DNA of 64,000 bases from Comamonas sp. JUb58. Lineage in GTDB: Bacteria > Pseudomonadota > Gammaproteobacteria > Burkholderiales > Burkholderiaceae_C. This document shows positions 43,901 through 54,092 of this stretch, piece after piece. Location: positions 1-64,000 of the forward strand of contig NZ_SOAL01000016.1 in assembly GCF_004364775.1 (NCBI RefSeq), read 5' to 3'. The position numbers were made by a program, and so were the translations under genes. Each line of letters opens with the position of its first letter. The first letter of the stretch is position 1. The notes below the pieces were generated by a model, which was not told the origin of the DNA, did not search any database, and worked only from the letters and a program-made list of their open reading frames with translations.

Positions 43901-44275
43901 TTATGCATCGACCGCTGCCAGCAGCATCAGGCAGGTGCAGACAATGCTGACCAGCCAGACCCCGAGCGCCACGCCCAGCACATGGGGCCAGCGCGACAAA
44001 CCAGGCCACCAGCGCCGCAGCAGGCCATGCACAGGCGTGATCAGCAAGGCCTGCAAAAAGCTCGCCGAGATGAGGATGGGCCAGAGGCTGTCGCCATGGA
44101 TGGCCTTGAGCAGCGCGCCATCGCCGGCCCAGACAAAGAGCTGCTCGGCGGGCGCATAGCTGGCAAAGCCAGGCAGGCCCAGCGAGACAAAGCTCAGCAC
44201 CAGGCCGCCCAGGCTCCAGAGCAGGGGCGTACGCTGGGCCTGGATCCATCGCCAAAGTCGCTGCAGAAAGGGCAT
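43901..44275 (-). CDS. Small inner-membrane protein, unknown function
   Basis: 124 residues from ATG 44275 (MPFLQRLW). Three hydrophobic helices: LLWSLGGLVLSFVSLGLPGF, LWPILISASFLQALLI and a C-terminal one around VLGVALGVWLVSIVCTCLMLL. The N-terminus is basic, which places it inside. Upstream extensions of the frame run into the yebC leader and are not credible. It lies 67 bp upstream of murI on the same strand and may be co-transcribed. No family recognised. Confidence 0.7.
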   Translation of the reverse strand: MPFLQRLWRWIQAQRTPLLWSLGGLVLSFVSLGLPGFASYAPAEQLFVWAGDGALLKAIHGDSLWPILISASFLQALLITPVHGLLRRWWPGLSRWPHVLGVALGVWLVSIVCTCLMLLAAVDA

Positions 44276-44507
44276 GGCGGTATTGTGCCTTTGAACGCCG
44301 GCAACCGGTGGTGCGGCCCACGCCGCGCCGTCGCCCCGGCGTCGTTTGGCCGCCGCGATGCCCCAGGTTTTTGGCAAAGATTTCCCCTTATGCCCAGCAC
44401 AGCCTTGGGCGGCGGTGTATAAATTTGCCCTGTCAATCTGGGCTTTGCCCGGCATTGTTGCCAGCAGCCACCGCTGCTGCCCAACCAACAACTAGGAAAA
44501 CGCAGCC

Positions 44508-45212
44508 ATGGGCGCGCAATGGAAAGCAAAGGGCAAGGCGCTGGTCGCCGATGCCAAGGGAAAACTCTTTGGCAAACTGGTCAAGGAAATCACGGTCGCA
44601 GCGCGTTTGGGCGGGGGTGACCCGGCCAGCAATTCGCGCCTGCGCATGGCTGTGGAAGCGGCCCGCAAGGCATCGATGCCCAAGGACACCTTGGAGCGTG
44701 CGATCAAGAAGGGCTCGGGCGCTGGCGCCGATGCCGTCAACTACTCGACCGTGCTGTTTGAAGGCTATGCACCGCACCGCGTGCCGGTGATGGTGGAGTG
44801 CCTGACCGACAACCCCAACCGCACGGCACCCAATATGCGTGTCTGCTTCCGCAAGGGCCAGCTGACCGCCGTGGCCTGGGATTTTGACCATGTGGGCATG
44901 GTCGAAGGTGAGCCAGAAAACGGCGCCGATGTGGAATTGGCTGCCATCGAAGCGGGCGCGCAGGATTTCGAGCCGGCGGAAGAAGAGGGCGTGACCCTGT
45001 TCATCACCGAGCCCACGGACCTGGACACCGTCAGCAAGGCCTTGCCCGAGCAGGGCATCAAGGTGCTGTCGGCCAAGCTGGGCTACAAGGCCAAGACCCC
45101 CATCAGCATGGGCAGCCTGCCTGCCGAAGCGCAGGAAGAAGTGCAAGCCTTCCTGGCCGGTCTGGAAAACGACGATGATGTGCAGAACATCTATGTGGGC
45201 CTAGTGGACTGA
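44508..45212 (+). CDS. YebC/PmpR family protein
   Basis: 234 residues from ATG 44508 with AGGAAAA upstream. The YebC signature is clear: [54 protein letters not shown], then EGYAP (the Y-E-G-Y region) and [11 protein letters not shown]. The N-terminus [10 protein letters not shown] is shorter than the usual AGHSKWANIKHRK, placing it in the YeeN-like subgroup. Family members are described as DNA-binding regulators and as translation factors that relieve stalling at proline stretches. A terminator follows at 45236. Confidence 0.92.
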   Translation: MGAQWKAKGKALVADAKGKLFGKLVKEITVAARLGGGDPASNSRLRMAVEAARKASMPKDTLERAIKKGSGAGADAVNYSTVLFEGYAPHRVPVMVECLTDNPNRTAPNMRVCFRKGQLTAVAWDFDHVGMVEGEPENGADVELAAIEAGAQDFEPAEEEGVTLFITEPTDLDTVSKALPEQGIKVLSAKLGYKAKTPISMGSLPAEAQEEVQAFLAGLENDDDVQNIYVGLVD

Positions 45213-45235
45213 GCACCGCCCGGCAAACCCAACCG

Positions 45236-45259
45236 AAACGGCCGCGCAGGCCGTTTTTT
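45236..45259 (+). terminator. Terminator after the YebC-like gene
   Basis: ACGGCC-gcgca-GGCCGT stem followed by TTTTT. Confidence 0.85.
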
Positions 45260-45388
45260 CATGGGCGCTTGCGAGGCGGCCGTAGGCAGTTTGCGCTTCT
45301 TCATCATCTGCCCATTGACAGGGCGGGCCAGATATGCAGAAATTCGCTTGCGCTGGTCGTCGGCGCAGTTTAGATAAGAGCCCATACC

Positions 45389-45667
45389 ATGAAAAAACTC
45401 ATCGTCCTCGCCAGCATCGCGCTGGCATCCCAGTTTGCGTTGGCAGCGGACAAGACCCCTACTGCCCAACAGCAGCTGATGGGCACTTGCAACACCGAGG
45501 CCAAGACCAAGGAACTCAAGGGCGATCAACGCAAGGCTTTCATGTCCAGCTGCCTGTCTGACGGCCGCAAGCGCCAGCAAGAACGCATGAAGACCTGCAA
45601 CGTCGACGCGACCGGCAAGAAGGGCGACGAGCGCAAGGCCTTCATGAGCGAGTGCCTGAAGAAGTAA
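45389..45667 (+). CDS. PsiF repeat protein
   Basis: 92 residues. The signal peptide is MKKLIVLASIALASQFALA, cleaving before ADKTP. Two PsiF repeats follow: LMGTCNTEAKTKELKGDQRKAFMSSCL and MKTCNVDATGKKGDERKAFMSECL, each with two cysteines in a C-N-(T/V)-x-A...R-K-A-F-M-S-x-C pattern. In enterobacteria PsiF is phosphate-starvation induced; its biochemical function is unknown. It is probably periplasmic with disulphides. Confidence 0.92.
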   Translation: MKKLIVLASIALASQFALAADKTPTAQQQLMGTCNTEAKTKELKGDQRKAFMSSCLSDGRKRQQERMKTCNVDATGKKGDERKAFMSECLKK

Positions 45668-45720
45668 AGATTGATTCCGATCCGGCGCCCAGGCGCTGGC
45701 TCTGCCGAACCGGCAATTAA

Positions 45721-45754
45721 AAAACGCCAAGCATGCTGCCATGCTTGGCGTTTT
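45721..45754. terminator. Bidirectional terminator between psiF and porin genes
   Basis: AAAACGCCAAGCAT pairs perfectly with ATGCTTGGCGTTTT around a 6-nt loop, with A and T runs on opposite sides. It can stop transcripts from both converging genes. Confidence 0.9.
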
Positions 45755-45797
45755 GCGTAGTGGGCCCGAAGGCCGCACAGCGCGCTATACGAACCGA

Positions 45798-46820
45798 TTA
45801 GAAGCGGTGGCGGATGCCGACGCCAAAGCTGGTGCCGTTGCCAAAGTCTTTGACCTTGTCGTACATCACGATCGCGTAGCCGTCGGTGCGCTTGGAGAAG
45901 TCGTAGTTGTAGCCGACGGAGACGGTGTCACGCTTGGCATTGCTGTCTTGCAGCTTGCTGTGCGCCCAACCGGCGAGGATGCGGCTGGTGGCGCCCAGTG
46001 GCACGGTGGCGCCCAGGCTGGCGGTCTTGATCTTGAAATCGGTGTCCTTGCCGGTCGTCTGGCCGTAGGTGGCATAGGCCTTCACAAAGCCTGCGTCATA
46101 GCTGCTGCCCAGCATCCAGTTGCGGTGGTTCTCGGCCAGCACGGCGGGCACGGGGTTGCTCATGTCCACGTCTTCATAGAAGCCGGTGATGGCAAAAGGA
46201 CCGTTGGCGTAGGTGGCGTTCAGACCGATGTTGTTCTTGCCGCCTTGGCCAGCTTGCTCACCAAACTGGTAGTGCAGGTTGCCGCTGAAGCCGCCGACCT
46301 TGGGCGTGCTGTAGATCACCTGGTTGCTCCAACCGGTGTCGGAGGGGTTGCTGCTCTGCCAGCCGCTCTTGTTGAACAGCGACACGTTTTGGTGCAGCAC
46401 CAGGGGCGAGAAGGTGAAGGAATCACCAAAGGGGTTCATCGAGATCGATGGCACGAAGTTGGGCGCCACGGTGCGGCCCAGGGTCACGGCACCAAAATCG
46501 CCGGACAGCGACACCAGCGCATCGCGCGACCAGAAGACGTCGCCGTTGAAGCGGCCGGGGGTGCCGGTGTCGGCGCGCATGAAGCTGGTCAGCAGGAAGC
46601 TGGCCTTGAGGCCGCCGCCCAGGTCTTCGGTGCCCTTGAAGCCGAACCAGGAGGTGGTCATGCCACCGCTGCCCAAGGTAGAGGTGCGGCCGTCATCGCC
46701 GGGAGCTTTCATCGAGCCAATATACATATCGACCAAGCCGGTGGCGGTCACCGACGATTGGGCCTGCGCCGCGGAGGCGCAGACGGCCATCACGGCCAGG
46801 GCGAGCAGTTTGTTGTTCAT
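45798..46820 (-). CDS. Gram-negative general porin (Burkholderiales type)
   Basis: 340 residues. A signal peptide (LALAVMAVCASAAQAQ) precedes SSVTATGLVDMYIG, the typical first strand. Porin_4-family motifs are GFKGTEDLGGGLKASFLL, VTLGRTVAPNF and the C-terminal FGVGIRHRF, ending in the Phe needed for outer-membrane insertion. It forms a trimeric 16-stranded beta-barrel for small solutes. It shares an intergenic region of nearly 300 bp with a divergent Crp/Fnr regulator that has an FNR-type box. Confidence 0.95.
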   Translation of the reverse strand: MNNKLLALAVMAVCASAAQAQSSVTATGLVDMYIGSMKAPGDDGRTSTLGSGGMTTSWFGFKGTEDLGGGLKASFLLTSFMRADTGTPGRFNGDVFWSRDALVSLSGDFGAVTLGRTVAPNFVPSISMNPFGDSFTFSPLVLHQNVSLFNKSGWQSSNPSDTGWSNQVIYSTPKVGGFSGNLHYQFGEQAGQGGKNNIGLNATYANGPFAITGFYEDVDMSNPVPAVLAENHRNWMLGSSYDAGFVKAYATYGQTTGKDTDFKIKTASLGATVPLGATSRILAGWAHSKLQDSNAKRDTVSVGYNYDFSKRTDGYAIVMYDKVKDFGNGTSFGVGIRHRF

Positions 46821-47064
46821 GGCAGTCCTTTGTTACAAGCGTGTGAATTTGTGATAGCGGTGAATTGTGAAGTCAGTGCCGACCGCTCTGAGCAATATGT
46901 GTGCCAAAAGCTCAAAAAACCGCTGGTAAAGACCCGAGGTGTGGCGTGGATGCCGCATATTGGGGGTATACGGTTTTTGCAAGGACTTAGCCGCTGTTGA
47001 CCCGTCAGCGCCGTTTATTGGGGCTGGAAGCAGAAATTTCTCAAAGTCCGGCCAGGGGCAAAGA

Positions 47065-47078
47065 TTGATGTAGCTCAA
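47065..47078. promoter_or_regulatory. FNR/ANR-type operator
   Basis: TTGAT-GTAG-CTCAA matches the FNR-family consensus TTGAT-N4-ATCAA at nine of ten positions. It lies in the intergenic region between the porin and the Crp/Fnr gene, ending 35 bp before the latter's ATG. A centre at 47071/47072 is too close to that ATG for classical -41.5 activation with a normal leader, so repression or control of the divergent porin is also possible. Confidence 0.6.
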
Positions 47079-47113
47079 TGTCTGCAGCCCGCAATCGGGG
47101 CACAGTGCGGACC

Positions 47114-47731
47114 ATGCCTGACTCACTCCGCCTGGATGAATTTGCCCTGACCAGCGCCAGCGCTGGTGCCCTGCTGCGCCAGCGCCACCAGCCGCTGCTG
47201 GAGGCCCTGTACCTGGAGCAGGGCTCCGTCGCCTTCGGTGTGCAGGAGGAGGGGCGCATGCGCCACCTGCTCGGCACGATGGAAGGGCCGTGTTGGCTCG
47301 ACGCCGCACCCGCATTGGCGGGCCAGCCTTGCGCAGTCGATATGGTGGCCCAGACGGCGGTGCACTGCCGCGCGGTGCCGGTCGCACACTTGCGCAGCTA
47401 TATGCAGCGCTGGCCGGCCGAAGCCCAGGGCCTGGTCAGCAGCATGGCCCAGGGCTACTGCCAGCAGGCGGCGCTGGCCGTCAGCCGGGTGGCGCAGGAT
47501 GCGGTGGCGCGCTGCGCCCAGTGGCTGCTGCAGCATGCCGAGCCTGGCGACCAGGGCCTGCGGGTGCAGCTGGCGCAATCCAAGCGCCAGATTGCCGCCC
47601 ACCTGGGCATAGCGCCCGAGACGCTGTCGCGCGTGCTGCGCCAGCTGCGCGACCAGGGCCTGCTCGACGGCCTGGGCAAGAACCTCTGGCTGCCGCAGCC
47701 CGAATCACTGCGCCAACTGGCCAAGGCCTAG
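47114..47731 (+). CDS. Crp/Fnr family transcriptional regulator
   Basis: 205 residues from ATG 47114; the open extension to 47078 would overlap the FNR-type box. A cyclic-nucleotide-binding-like beta-barrel (residues about 15-115) is followed by a dimerisation helix and a winged HTH at the C-terminus (QSKRQIAAHLGIAPETLSRVLRQLRDQGLL). The recognition helix has E-T-L-S-R, the same Glu/Ser/Arg arrangement FNR uses to read TTGAT. The N-terminal cysteine cluster of Fnr is absent, so it is more like Dnr/NarR-type or other non-Fe-S sensors. Its stop codon lies at the border of a palindromic repeat (copy A). Confidence 0.87.
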   Translation: MPDSLRLDEFALTSASAGALLRQRHQPLLEALYLEQGSVAFGVQEEGRMRHLLGTMEGPCWLDAAPALAGQPCAVDMVAQTAVHCRAVPVAHLRSYMQRWPAEAQGLVSSMAQGYCQQAALAVSRVAQDAVARCAQWLLQHAEPGDQGLRVQLAQSKRQIAAHLGIAPETLSRVLRQLRDQGLLDGLGKNLWLPQPESLRQLAKA

Positions 47732-47894
47732 GGACCCTCTGCAAAACTCCCTGCCGTGGTCTGAACGCGGACTCGGGCGATCCGCTGCGTTGTCTTCCTT
47801 GTGAATAGCTACGGCTATTCACTGCAAAAGACGCCTTGCGGCTCATCCCGATCTGCGTCCATCCCACTTGGCGAGGGTTTTGCAGAGCATCCCT
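47731..47894 (+). repeat. Palindromic repeat family, copy A
   Basis: About 164 bp. The ends are an imperfect inverted repeat of about 40 bp: GGGACCCTCTGCAAAAC at the left and GTTTTGCAGAGCATCCC at the right. The centre is a GTGAATAGC-tac-GGCTATTCAC hairpin. It is flanked by TA on both sides. Its left edge abuts the stop codon of the Crp/Fnr gene. Small ORFs predicted inside are palindrome artefacts. Confidence 0.9.
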
Positions 47895-48057
47895 AGGGAC
47901 CCTCTGCAAAACTCCCTGCCGTGGTCTGAACGCGGTCTCGGGTGATCCGCTGCGTTGTCTTCCTTGTCAATAGCCACGGCTCGACTGCAAAAGACGCCTT
48001 GCGGCTCATCCCGATCCGCGTCCATCCCGCTTGGCGAGGGTTTTGCAGCGTATCCCT
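47895..48057 (+). repeat. Palindromic repeat family, copy B (tandem to A)
   Basis: Close to copy A in direct orientation, joined through CCCTAGGGAC. The central hairpin is damaged (lacks a few bases in its right arm). The right end reads GCGTATCCC. Confidence 0.9.
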
Positions 48058-48135
48058 GGTCCGCCATTTGTAACCCGGGTTTTCTCCGTCGGGTTTTGTC
48101 CTGATACCGGCGCTGGTACATAACCGCCAATATGT

Positions 48136-48155
48136 GGCACCTGAAAGGAGGTGCC
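48136..48155 (+). promoter_or_regulatory. Hairpin masking a strong Shine-Dalgarno
   Basis: GGCACCT (48136-48142) pairs perfectly with AGGTGCC (48149-48155) around GAAAGG. The AGGAGGT SD of the small ORF (48146-48152) is split between loop and 3' stem, so folding would limit ribosome access. Confidence 0.6.
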
Positions 48156-48157
48156 GC

Positions 48158-48220
48158 ATGCCGGAGTCTGTTATTTGCCATCACCAGGATCTGGTTGCCG
48201 CCGCCCTGGTGGCCCGGTAG
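48158..48220 (+). CDS. 20-codon upstream ORF in frame with the GGDEF-like gene
   Basis: ATG 48158 has the excellent SD AGGAGGT about 5 nt upstream. The ORF encodes 20 residues (MPESVICHHQDLVAAALVAR) and stops at TAG 48218-48220, 6 bp before the ATG of the Cache-PAS-GGDEF gene, in the same frame. That larger gene has no good SD of its own. Two readings are possible: a true leader peptide coupling translation to the large gene, or the original N-terminus of the large protein interrupted by an amber stop. Sequence alone does not decide. Confidence 0.5.
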   Translation: MPESVICHHQDLVAAALVAR

Positions 48221-48226
48221 CGCGGC

Positions 48227-50293
48227 ATGGATGGCAGGCCGGTGCATTGGCAGCCCGATCCTCCACCGCCGGTAGACGGCCTGCGCGATACGGCAGGGCC
48301 CTGGCTGTGGCGGCTGTGGGTGGTGGTGCCCTTGATGGTGCTGCTGGGCACGGCGCTGCTGCAGTGGCTGGCGATCCATGCCAGCCAGCAGACGGTGATC
48401 ACCCAACTATCCGCCCAGCAGGCGGACGAGACCGAGATGCTGGCCCGGCTGATGGGCAGCAAGCTGGAGCAAAGCCAGAAGGTGCTGGGCGCGCTGGCCG
48501 AAGCGGCAGCGCCCTGGGTGCAAGGCCCCGCGTCCCAGCCGCCTCCGCTGCTGGAGCAGGGGCTGGCGGCCACGCGCTACTTTGACAGCCTGGTGTTTGC
48601 ACGCGGCGCCCAGGTCATCCGGCGCCAGGTGCGTGATGCCGGCCAGGGCGACGAGGCCGTCGAGCCCGCCGAGCGGGACCTGCTGCGCCGGGTGATGGTT
48701 GACGGCAAACCTCAGGTGTCCGAACCCTTCAAAAGTGCCGCCGGCGGGCCCAGCATTGCGCTGGGCATTCCGCTGCGCGACAAGCAGGGCACCGTGCAGG
48801 GCGCCATGGCCGGGGTGCTGCGCCTGCAGTCGCAAAGCCTGCTGCCGGTATCGCTGGCGGCCACCCCGCCTGATAGTGGGCAGCTGGTGCTGATGACGGC
48901 TGCCGGCGTGCTGATCTCCCACCCCGACCCGACCCGGATTCTGGGCACCACCGACGAGGACCCCTTGCTGGCCCAGGTGCTGCAGCGCTGGCAGGAACGC
49001 GCTGCCGCTGGCGGCCCCCCATCGGCGCAGTCCTGGTGGTTGGCGCCCCACCTGGTCAGCGTGGCGCAGATGCCGGCCGCCCGCTGGCTGGTGCTGCGGG
49101 TGATGCCCCATGACCAGAGCCTACAAAGCTGGGGCCGCCAATGGCGCAGCTGGTGGTGGCTGCTGCTGATGCCGCTGGCGCTGGCAGCGCTGACCTGGCT
49201 CTGGCTCTGGGGCCATAGCCGGCGCTTCAAGCAGCTGGTGGCGCAGACACCGCTGCCGATTGCGCCCGCGCCGGTGCTGGCGCTGGCCTCGGGGCCGGTC
49301 CAGGCGGCCGACCCGGCCAGCGGCCCGCCGCCCGACGAGATTGACCGCATGGGCATGCACCTGCAAGAGCTGGGCCAGCAGCGCGACTCGCTGGTCGAGC
49401 AACTGCGCCAGCAGCAGCAATTGGCCGAGACGGTGCTCGCGCATGCGCGCTTTTCCTTTTTGCTGCTGCAGGGCGAGCAGATCCTGCAGGTGTCCCAGGC
49501 GCTGGCCCATTTGCTGGGCTACAGCCGCCAGGATCTGCAAGGCCAGCCAGTGCGCATGCTGGCGATGGCCGACCAGGATTTTGACCAGGCCTGGGAGCAA
49601 CTGGCCCCGGATCTGGAGCGCCAGGGCAGTGCCGAGACCAGCGTGGTGCTGCGCCACCAGTCGGGCGCGCCCGTCATGGTCAGTCTGCACCTGGTCCATA
49701 GTGCGGATGCAGGGGCGGATCTGCGCTGGTGCTTTGTGCGCGCCGGCCAGGCCCGGGTGGCGGCGCAGTCACCCAGCCGCATGGACAAGCTCACTCTGCT
49801 GCCCAACTACGAAGCGCTGCTGCTGCACCTGACCGCCTTGCTGCAGGCCCGGCGCGAGGGGCTGGACCAGTCCTCGCCCAGCGCGCCGGTGCTGTTCTAT
49901 GTGAATGTGGACAACATGTCCGCCATCAATGCGCTGGCCGGCCATGCGCAGGGCGATCTGGTGCTGCAGCATGTGGCGCGCCAGCTGCAGCTGCTGCAGC
50001 CCTTCCAGGGCTATGCGGCGCGGGTGGCGGGCGACAAGTTTGCGCTGGTGCTGCGCCAGTGCAGCCCGGAAAAGGCCCATGAGCTGGCCGCCCAGCTCTG
50101 CGACACCTTGCAGAACTGGCAGCCCCAGCTGCGCAGCAAACATTTTGTGGTCACCGTCAGCATCGGCCTGCTGCAGATCGATGCCTCGTTTGCCGATGCA
50201 CTGCAGGCGGTGCGCGCTGCCGACATGGCCAGCTACAGCGCCAAGCGCCAGGGCGGCAACCGCGCCTGCTGGCGTGAAGCCAAGGTGGCCTGA
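48227..50293 (+). CDS. Cache-PAS-degenerate GGDEF membrane sensor protein
   Basis: 688 residues. One transmembrane helix (about 27-50), a periplasmic dCache-like sensor domain (to about 300), and a second helix (WWWLLLMPLALAALTWLWLWG, about 306-328). Then a coiled-coil linker, a PAS-like domain (about 405-510) and a C-terminal GGDEF-like domain (about 520-688). The signature reads AGDKF at 601-605 instead of GG(D/E)EF, and the metal-binding first motif reads LTLLPNYEAL rather than LTGLPNR. Diguanylate cyclase activity is therefore doubtful; it may be a c-di-GMP effector or pseudoenzyme. No EAL domain is present. The translation start has a poor SD and lies behind the 20-codon ORF. Confidence 0.87.
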   Translation: MDGRPVHWQPDPPPPVDGLRDTAGPWLWRLWVVVPLMVLLGTALLQWLAIHASQQTVITQLSAQQADETEMLARLMGSKLEQSQKVLGALAEAAAPWVQGPASQPPPLLEQGLAATRYFDSLVFARGAQVIRRQVRDAGQGDEAVEPAERDLLRRVMVDGKPQVSEPFKSAAGGPSIALGIPLRDKQGTVQGAMAGVLRLQSQSLLPVSLAATPPDSGQLVLMTAAGVLISHPDPTRILGTTDEDPLLAQVLQRWQERAAAGGPPSAQSWWLAPHLVSVAQMPAARWLVLRVMPHDQSLQSWGRQWRSWWWLLLMPLALAALTWLWLWGHSRRFKQLVAQTPLPIAPAPVLALASGPVQAADPASGPPPDEIDRMGMHLQELGQQRDSLVEQLRQQQQLAETVLAHARFSFLLLQGEQILQVSQALAHLLGYSRQDLQGQPVRMLAMADQDFDQAWEQLAPDLERQGSAETSVVLRHQSGAPVMVSLHLVHSADAGADLRWCFVRAGQARVAAQSPSRMDKLTLLPNYEALLLHLTALLQARREGLDQSSPSAPVLFYVNVDNMSAINALAGHAQGDLVLQHVARQLQLLQPFQGYAARVAGDKFALVLRQCSPEKAHELAAQLCDTLQNWQPQLRSKHFVVTVSIGLLQIDASFADALQAVRAADMASYSAKRQGGNRACWREAKVA

Positions 50294-50411
50294 AGGCAAG
50301 GGCGGCCTGGGCGGGACGCTGAGGGGCTTGTCGCCACAGCTTCGGGTAACAACCGGGATAGCTGGCAGGTCCCGGCTGATAAGCTTGAATGTCCACATTC
50401 AAAAGACTCGC

Positions 50412-51359
50412 ATGCGCGACCAAGCCCTGTTTGACAAGATTGACCTGCACCTGATCCGGGTGTTGCACACGGTGCTGACCGAGCGCAGCGTCTCGCGGGC
50501 GGCCTTGCGCCTGGGCATGTACCAGCCTGCGGTGTCGGCGGCGCTCAAGCGCCTGCGCGATCTGGCGGGCGATCCTTTGCTGGTGCGCTCGGGCGCGGCG
50601 ATGACTCCGACCGACAAGGGCCAGCGCATGGTCGAGCCCGCGGCTGCCATCCTGCGCGCTGCCGAGGGCCTGTTCAGCGATGCCCGCGATTTTGACCCGC
50701 AGACGGCGACCCGCACCTTCCGCATTGCAGCGAGTGATTACTTCGATCCGCTGTTTCTGCCCGCGCTCGTGGCGCGCATCAAGTCCGAGGCACCGCTGTG
50801 TGTGGTGGAGATCTATCCGCTGTCGTCCGAGACCCATTACCACGCCCAGCTCGCCAACGGCGATATCGATGTGGTGGTAGGCAACTGGCTGCAGCCCACC
50901 GGCGACCTGCACATGACCAGCCTGATGAGCGACGATGTGGTGAGCATGGTGAGCAGCCGCCACCCGGCGGTGCGGCGGGGCTGGGATGTAGAGGCCTGGC
51001 TGCAGGCCGAGCACATTGCGCCGACGGCCACGCACCCGGGCGCGCGCGGCATCATCGACTCCCGCCTCGATGCGCTGGGGGTGGAGCGGCGTATCATGGC
51101 GCGCTGCGCCCATTTCAGTGCGATTCCGGCCATGGTGGCATCGAGCTTGCTTGTGCTGACCACGGGGCGCCAGTTCTGTGAGCGCTTTGTCGACAAGCAT
51201 GCGCTGACGATTCTGGACTGCCCGCTGGCGCTGCCACCGCTGGACTATTACCTGCTGTGGCATGCCCGAACCCATGCCTCCGATGCCGCCGTCTGGCTGC
51301 GTGCCTGCCTGAAAAAAACCGCTCTCTCTTTGCGCAGCCCGGCGGGCCATTCGGTGTGA
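50412..51359 (+). CDS. LysR family transcriptional regulator
   Basis: 315 residues from ATG 50412; the open frame upstream lies inside the GGDEF gene. The N-terminal HTH reads DLHLIRVLHTVLTERSVSRAALRLGMYQPAVSAALKRLRDLAGDPLLVRSG, and the periplasmic-binding-like effector domain follows (RTFRIAASDYFDPLFLPALVARI, GDIDVVVGNW). It is followed by the BMP-type transporter operon on the same strand and may regulate it, although LysR regulators are more often divergent. Target unknown. Confidence 0.92.
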   Translation: MRDQALFDKIDLHLIRVLHTVLTERSVSRAALRLGMYQPAVSAALKRLRDLAGDPLLVRSGAAMTPTDKGQRMVEPAAAILRAAEGLFSDARDFDPQTATRTFRIAASDYFDPLFLPALVARIKSEAPLCVVEIYPLSSETHYHAQLANGDIDVVVGNWLQPTGDLHMTSLMSDDVVSMVSSRHPAVRRGWDVEAWLQAEHIAPTATHPGARGIIDSRLDALGVERRIMARCAHFSAIPAMVASSLLVLTTGRQFCERFVDKHALTILDCPLALPPLDYYLLWHARTHASDAAVWLRACLKKTALSLRSPAGHSV

Positions 51360-51421
51360 GTGCGTGCATCTTGAGGCCAAATGCCCACATCGGGTAACAA
51401 TTTGAGGGACAATTGCCGCCC

Positions 51422-53009
<1,588 letters not shown>

Positions 53010-53017
<8 letters not shown>

Positions 53018-54092
53018 GCTGGAGCAACGCCCCCAGGCCTCGCGCTTCTGGACCTTTGGCTCACCGGTGCTGGCCTTGCTGATCACGGTGCTGATCGGAG
53101 TCGGCCTGTTTGTGCTGCTGGGCAAGGACCCCATCAAGGGCCTGCAGGCCTTTTTCTGGGAGCCCATCAAGTCCGGCTATGCGCTGGGCGAGCTGACGAT
53201 GAAGGCCACGCCGCTGCTGCTGATTGCGCTGGGCCTGGCGGTCTGCTTCCGCTCCAATGTGTGGAACATTGGTGCCGAAGGCCAGTTTGTCATTGGTGCC
53301 GTGGCTGCGGGCGGCATGGCCTTGCTGGCCGACAAGAACACCGGCCCCTGGATCGTGCCCGTCATCCTGCTGGCCGGCATGCTCGGCGGCATGGTCTGGG
53401 CCGGCATCGTCGCCTGGCTGCGTGACCGCTTCAATGCCAATGAGATCCTGGTCAGCCTGATGCTGGTCTATGTCGCGACCCTGGTGCTGGGCTACCTGGT
53501 CTATGGGCCCTGGAAGGACCCGATGGGCTACAACTTCCCGCAGACCAAGAGCTTCGAGAAGATCACGCAAATCCCCAAATTGGTGCAAGGCATGCGCATG
53601 AACATTGGCGTGCTGATCGCACTGGCCGGTGCCGCGATGCTCTGGATCTACCTGTTCCGCACCCGTGCTGGCTTGGCCCAGCAGGTCGGTGGCCTGGCGC
53701 CATCGGCGGCCCGCTATGCCGGCTTCTCGTCGCGCAAGGCCTTGTGGACGGCGCTGATGATCTCGGGCGCCACCGCTGGCTTGGCTGGCGCGCTGGAAGT
53801 GGCCGGCCCCCTGGGCCAGCTCACCCCCTATGTGCCCGCCGGCTATGGCTTTGCGGCCATCATCGTCGCCTTTGTCGGACGCCTGCACCCGGTGGGCATG
53901 GTTTTCTCCGCGATTCTTATGAGCATGTTCTATATCGGCGGCGAGCTGGCGCAGTCGCGCCTGGGTCTGCCCAAGGCCCTGACCGGCGTTTTCCAGGGGC
54001 TGCTGCTGTTCACCTTGCTGGCCTGTGACACCTTGGTGGTCTACCGCCTGCGTTGGGTGGCATCACGTGCCGCAGTGAAGGGAGGCCTGTGA
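53010..54092 (+). CDS. BMP-type ABC transporter permease 1
   Basis: 360 residues from ATG 53010 with GAGGAGG 9 nt upstream. About ten hydrophobic helices and the BPD_transp_2 signature (ALGLAVCFRSNVWNIGAEGQFVIGAVAAGG) are visible. The last cytoplasmic loop reads RVGGLAPSAARYAGFSSRKALW-like (QVGGLAPSAARYAGFSSRKALW), the coupling loop to the ATPase. It matches YufP-type nucleoside permeases. It shares one base with the next gene (TGATG). Confidence 0.92.

Noticed and set aside
47481..48406. Minus-strand ORFs around the palindromic repeats with similar products (MSRKASF-like)
   Set aside because: The same pseudo-peptides arise at copy C because the repeat has open frames; no SD or domain supports them.
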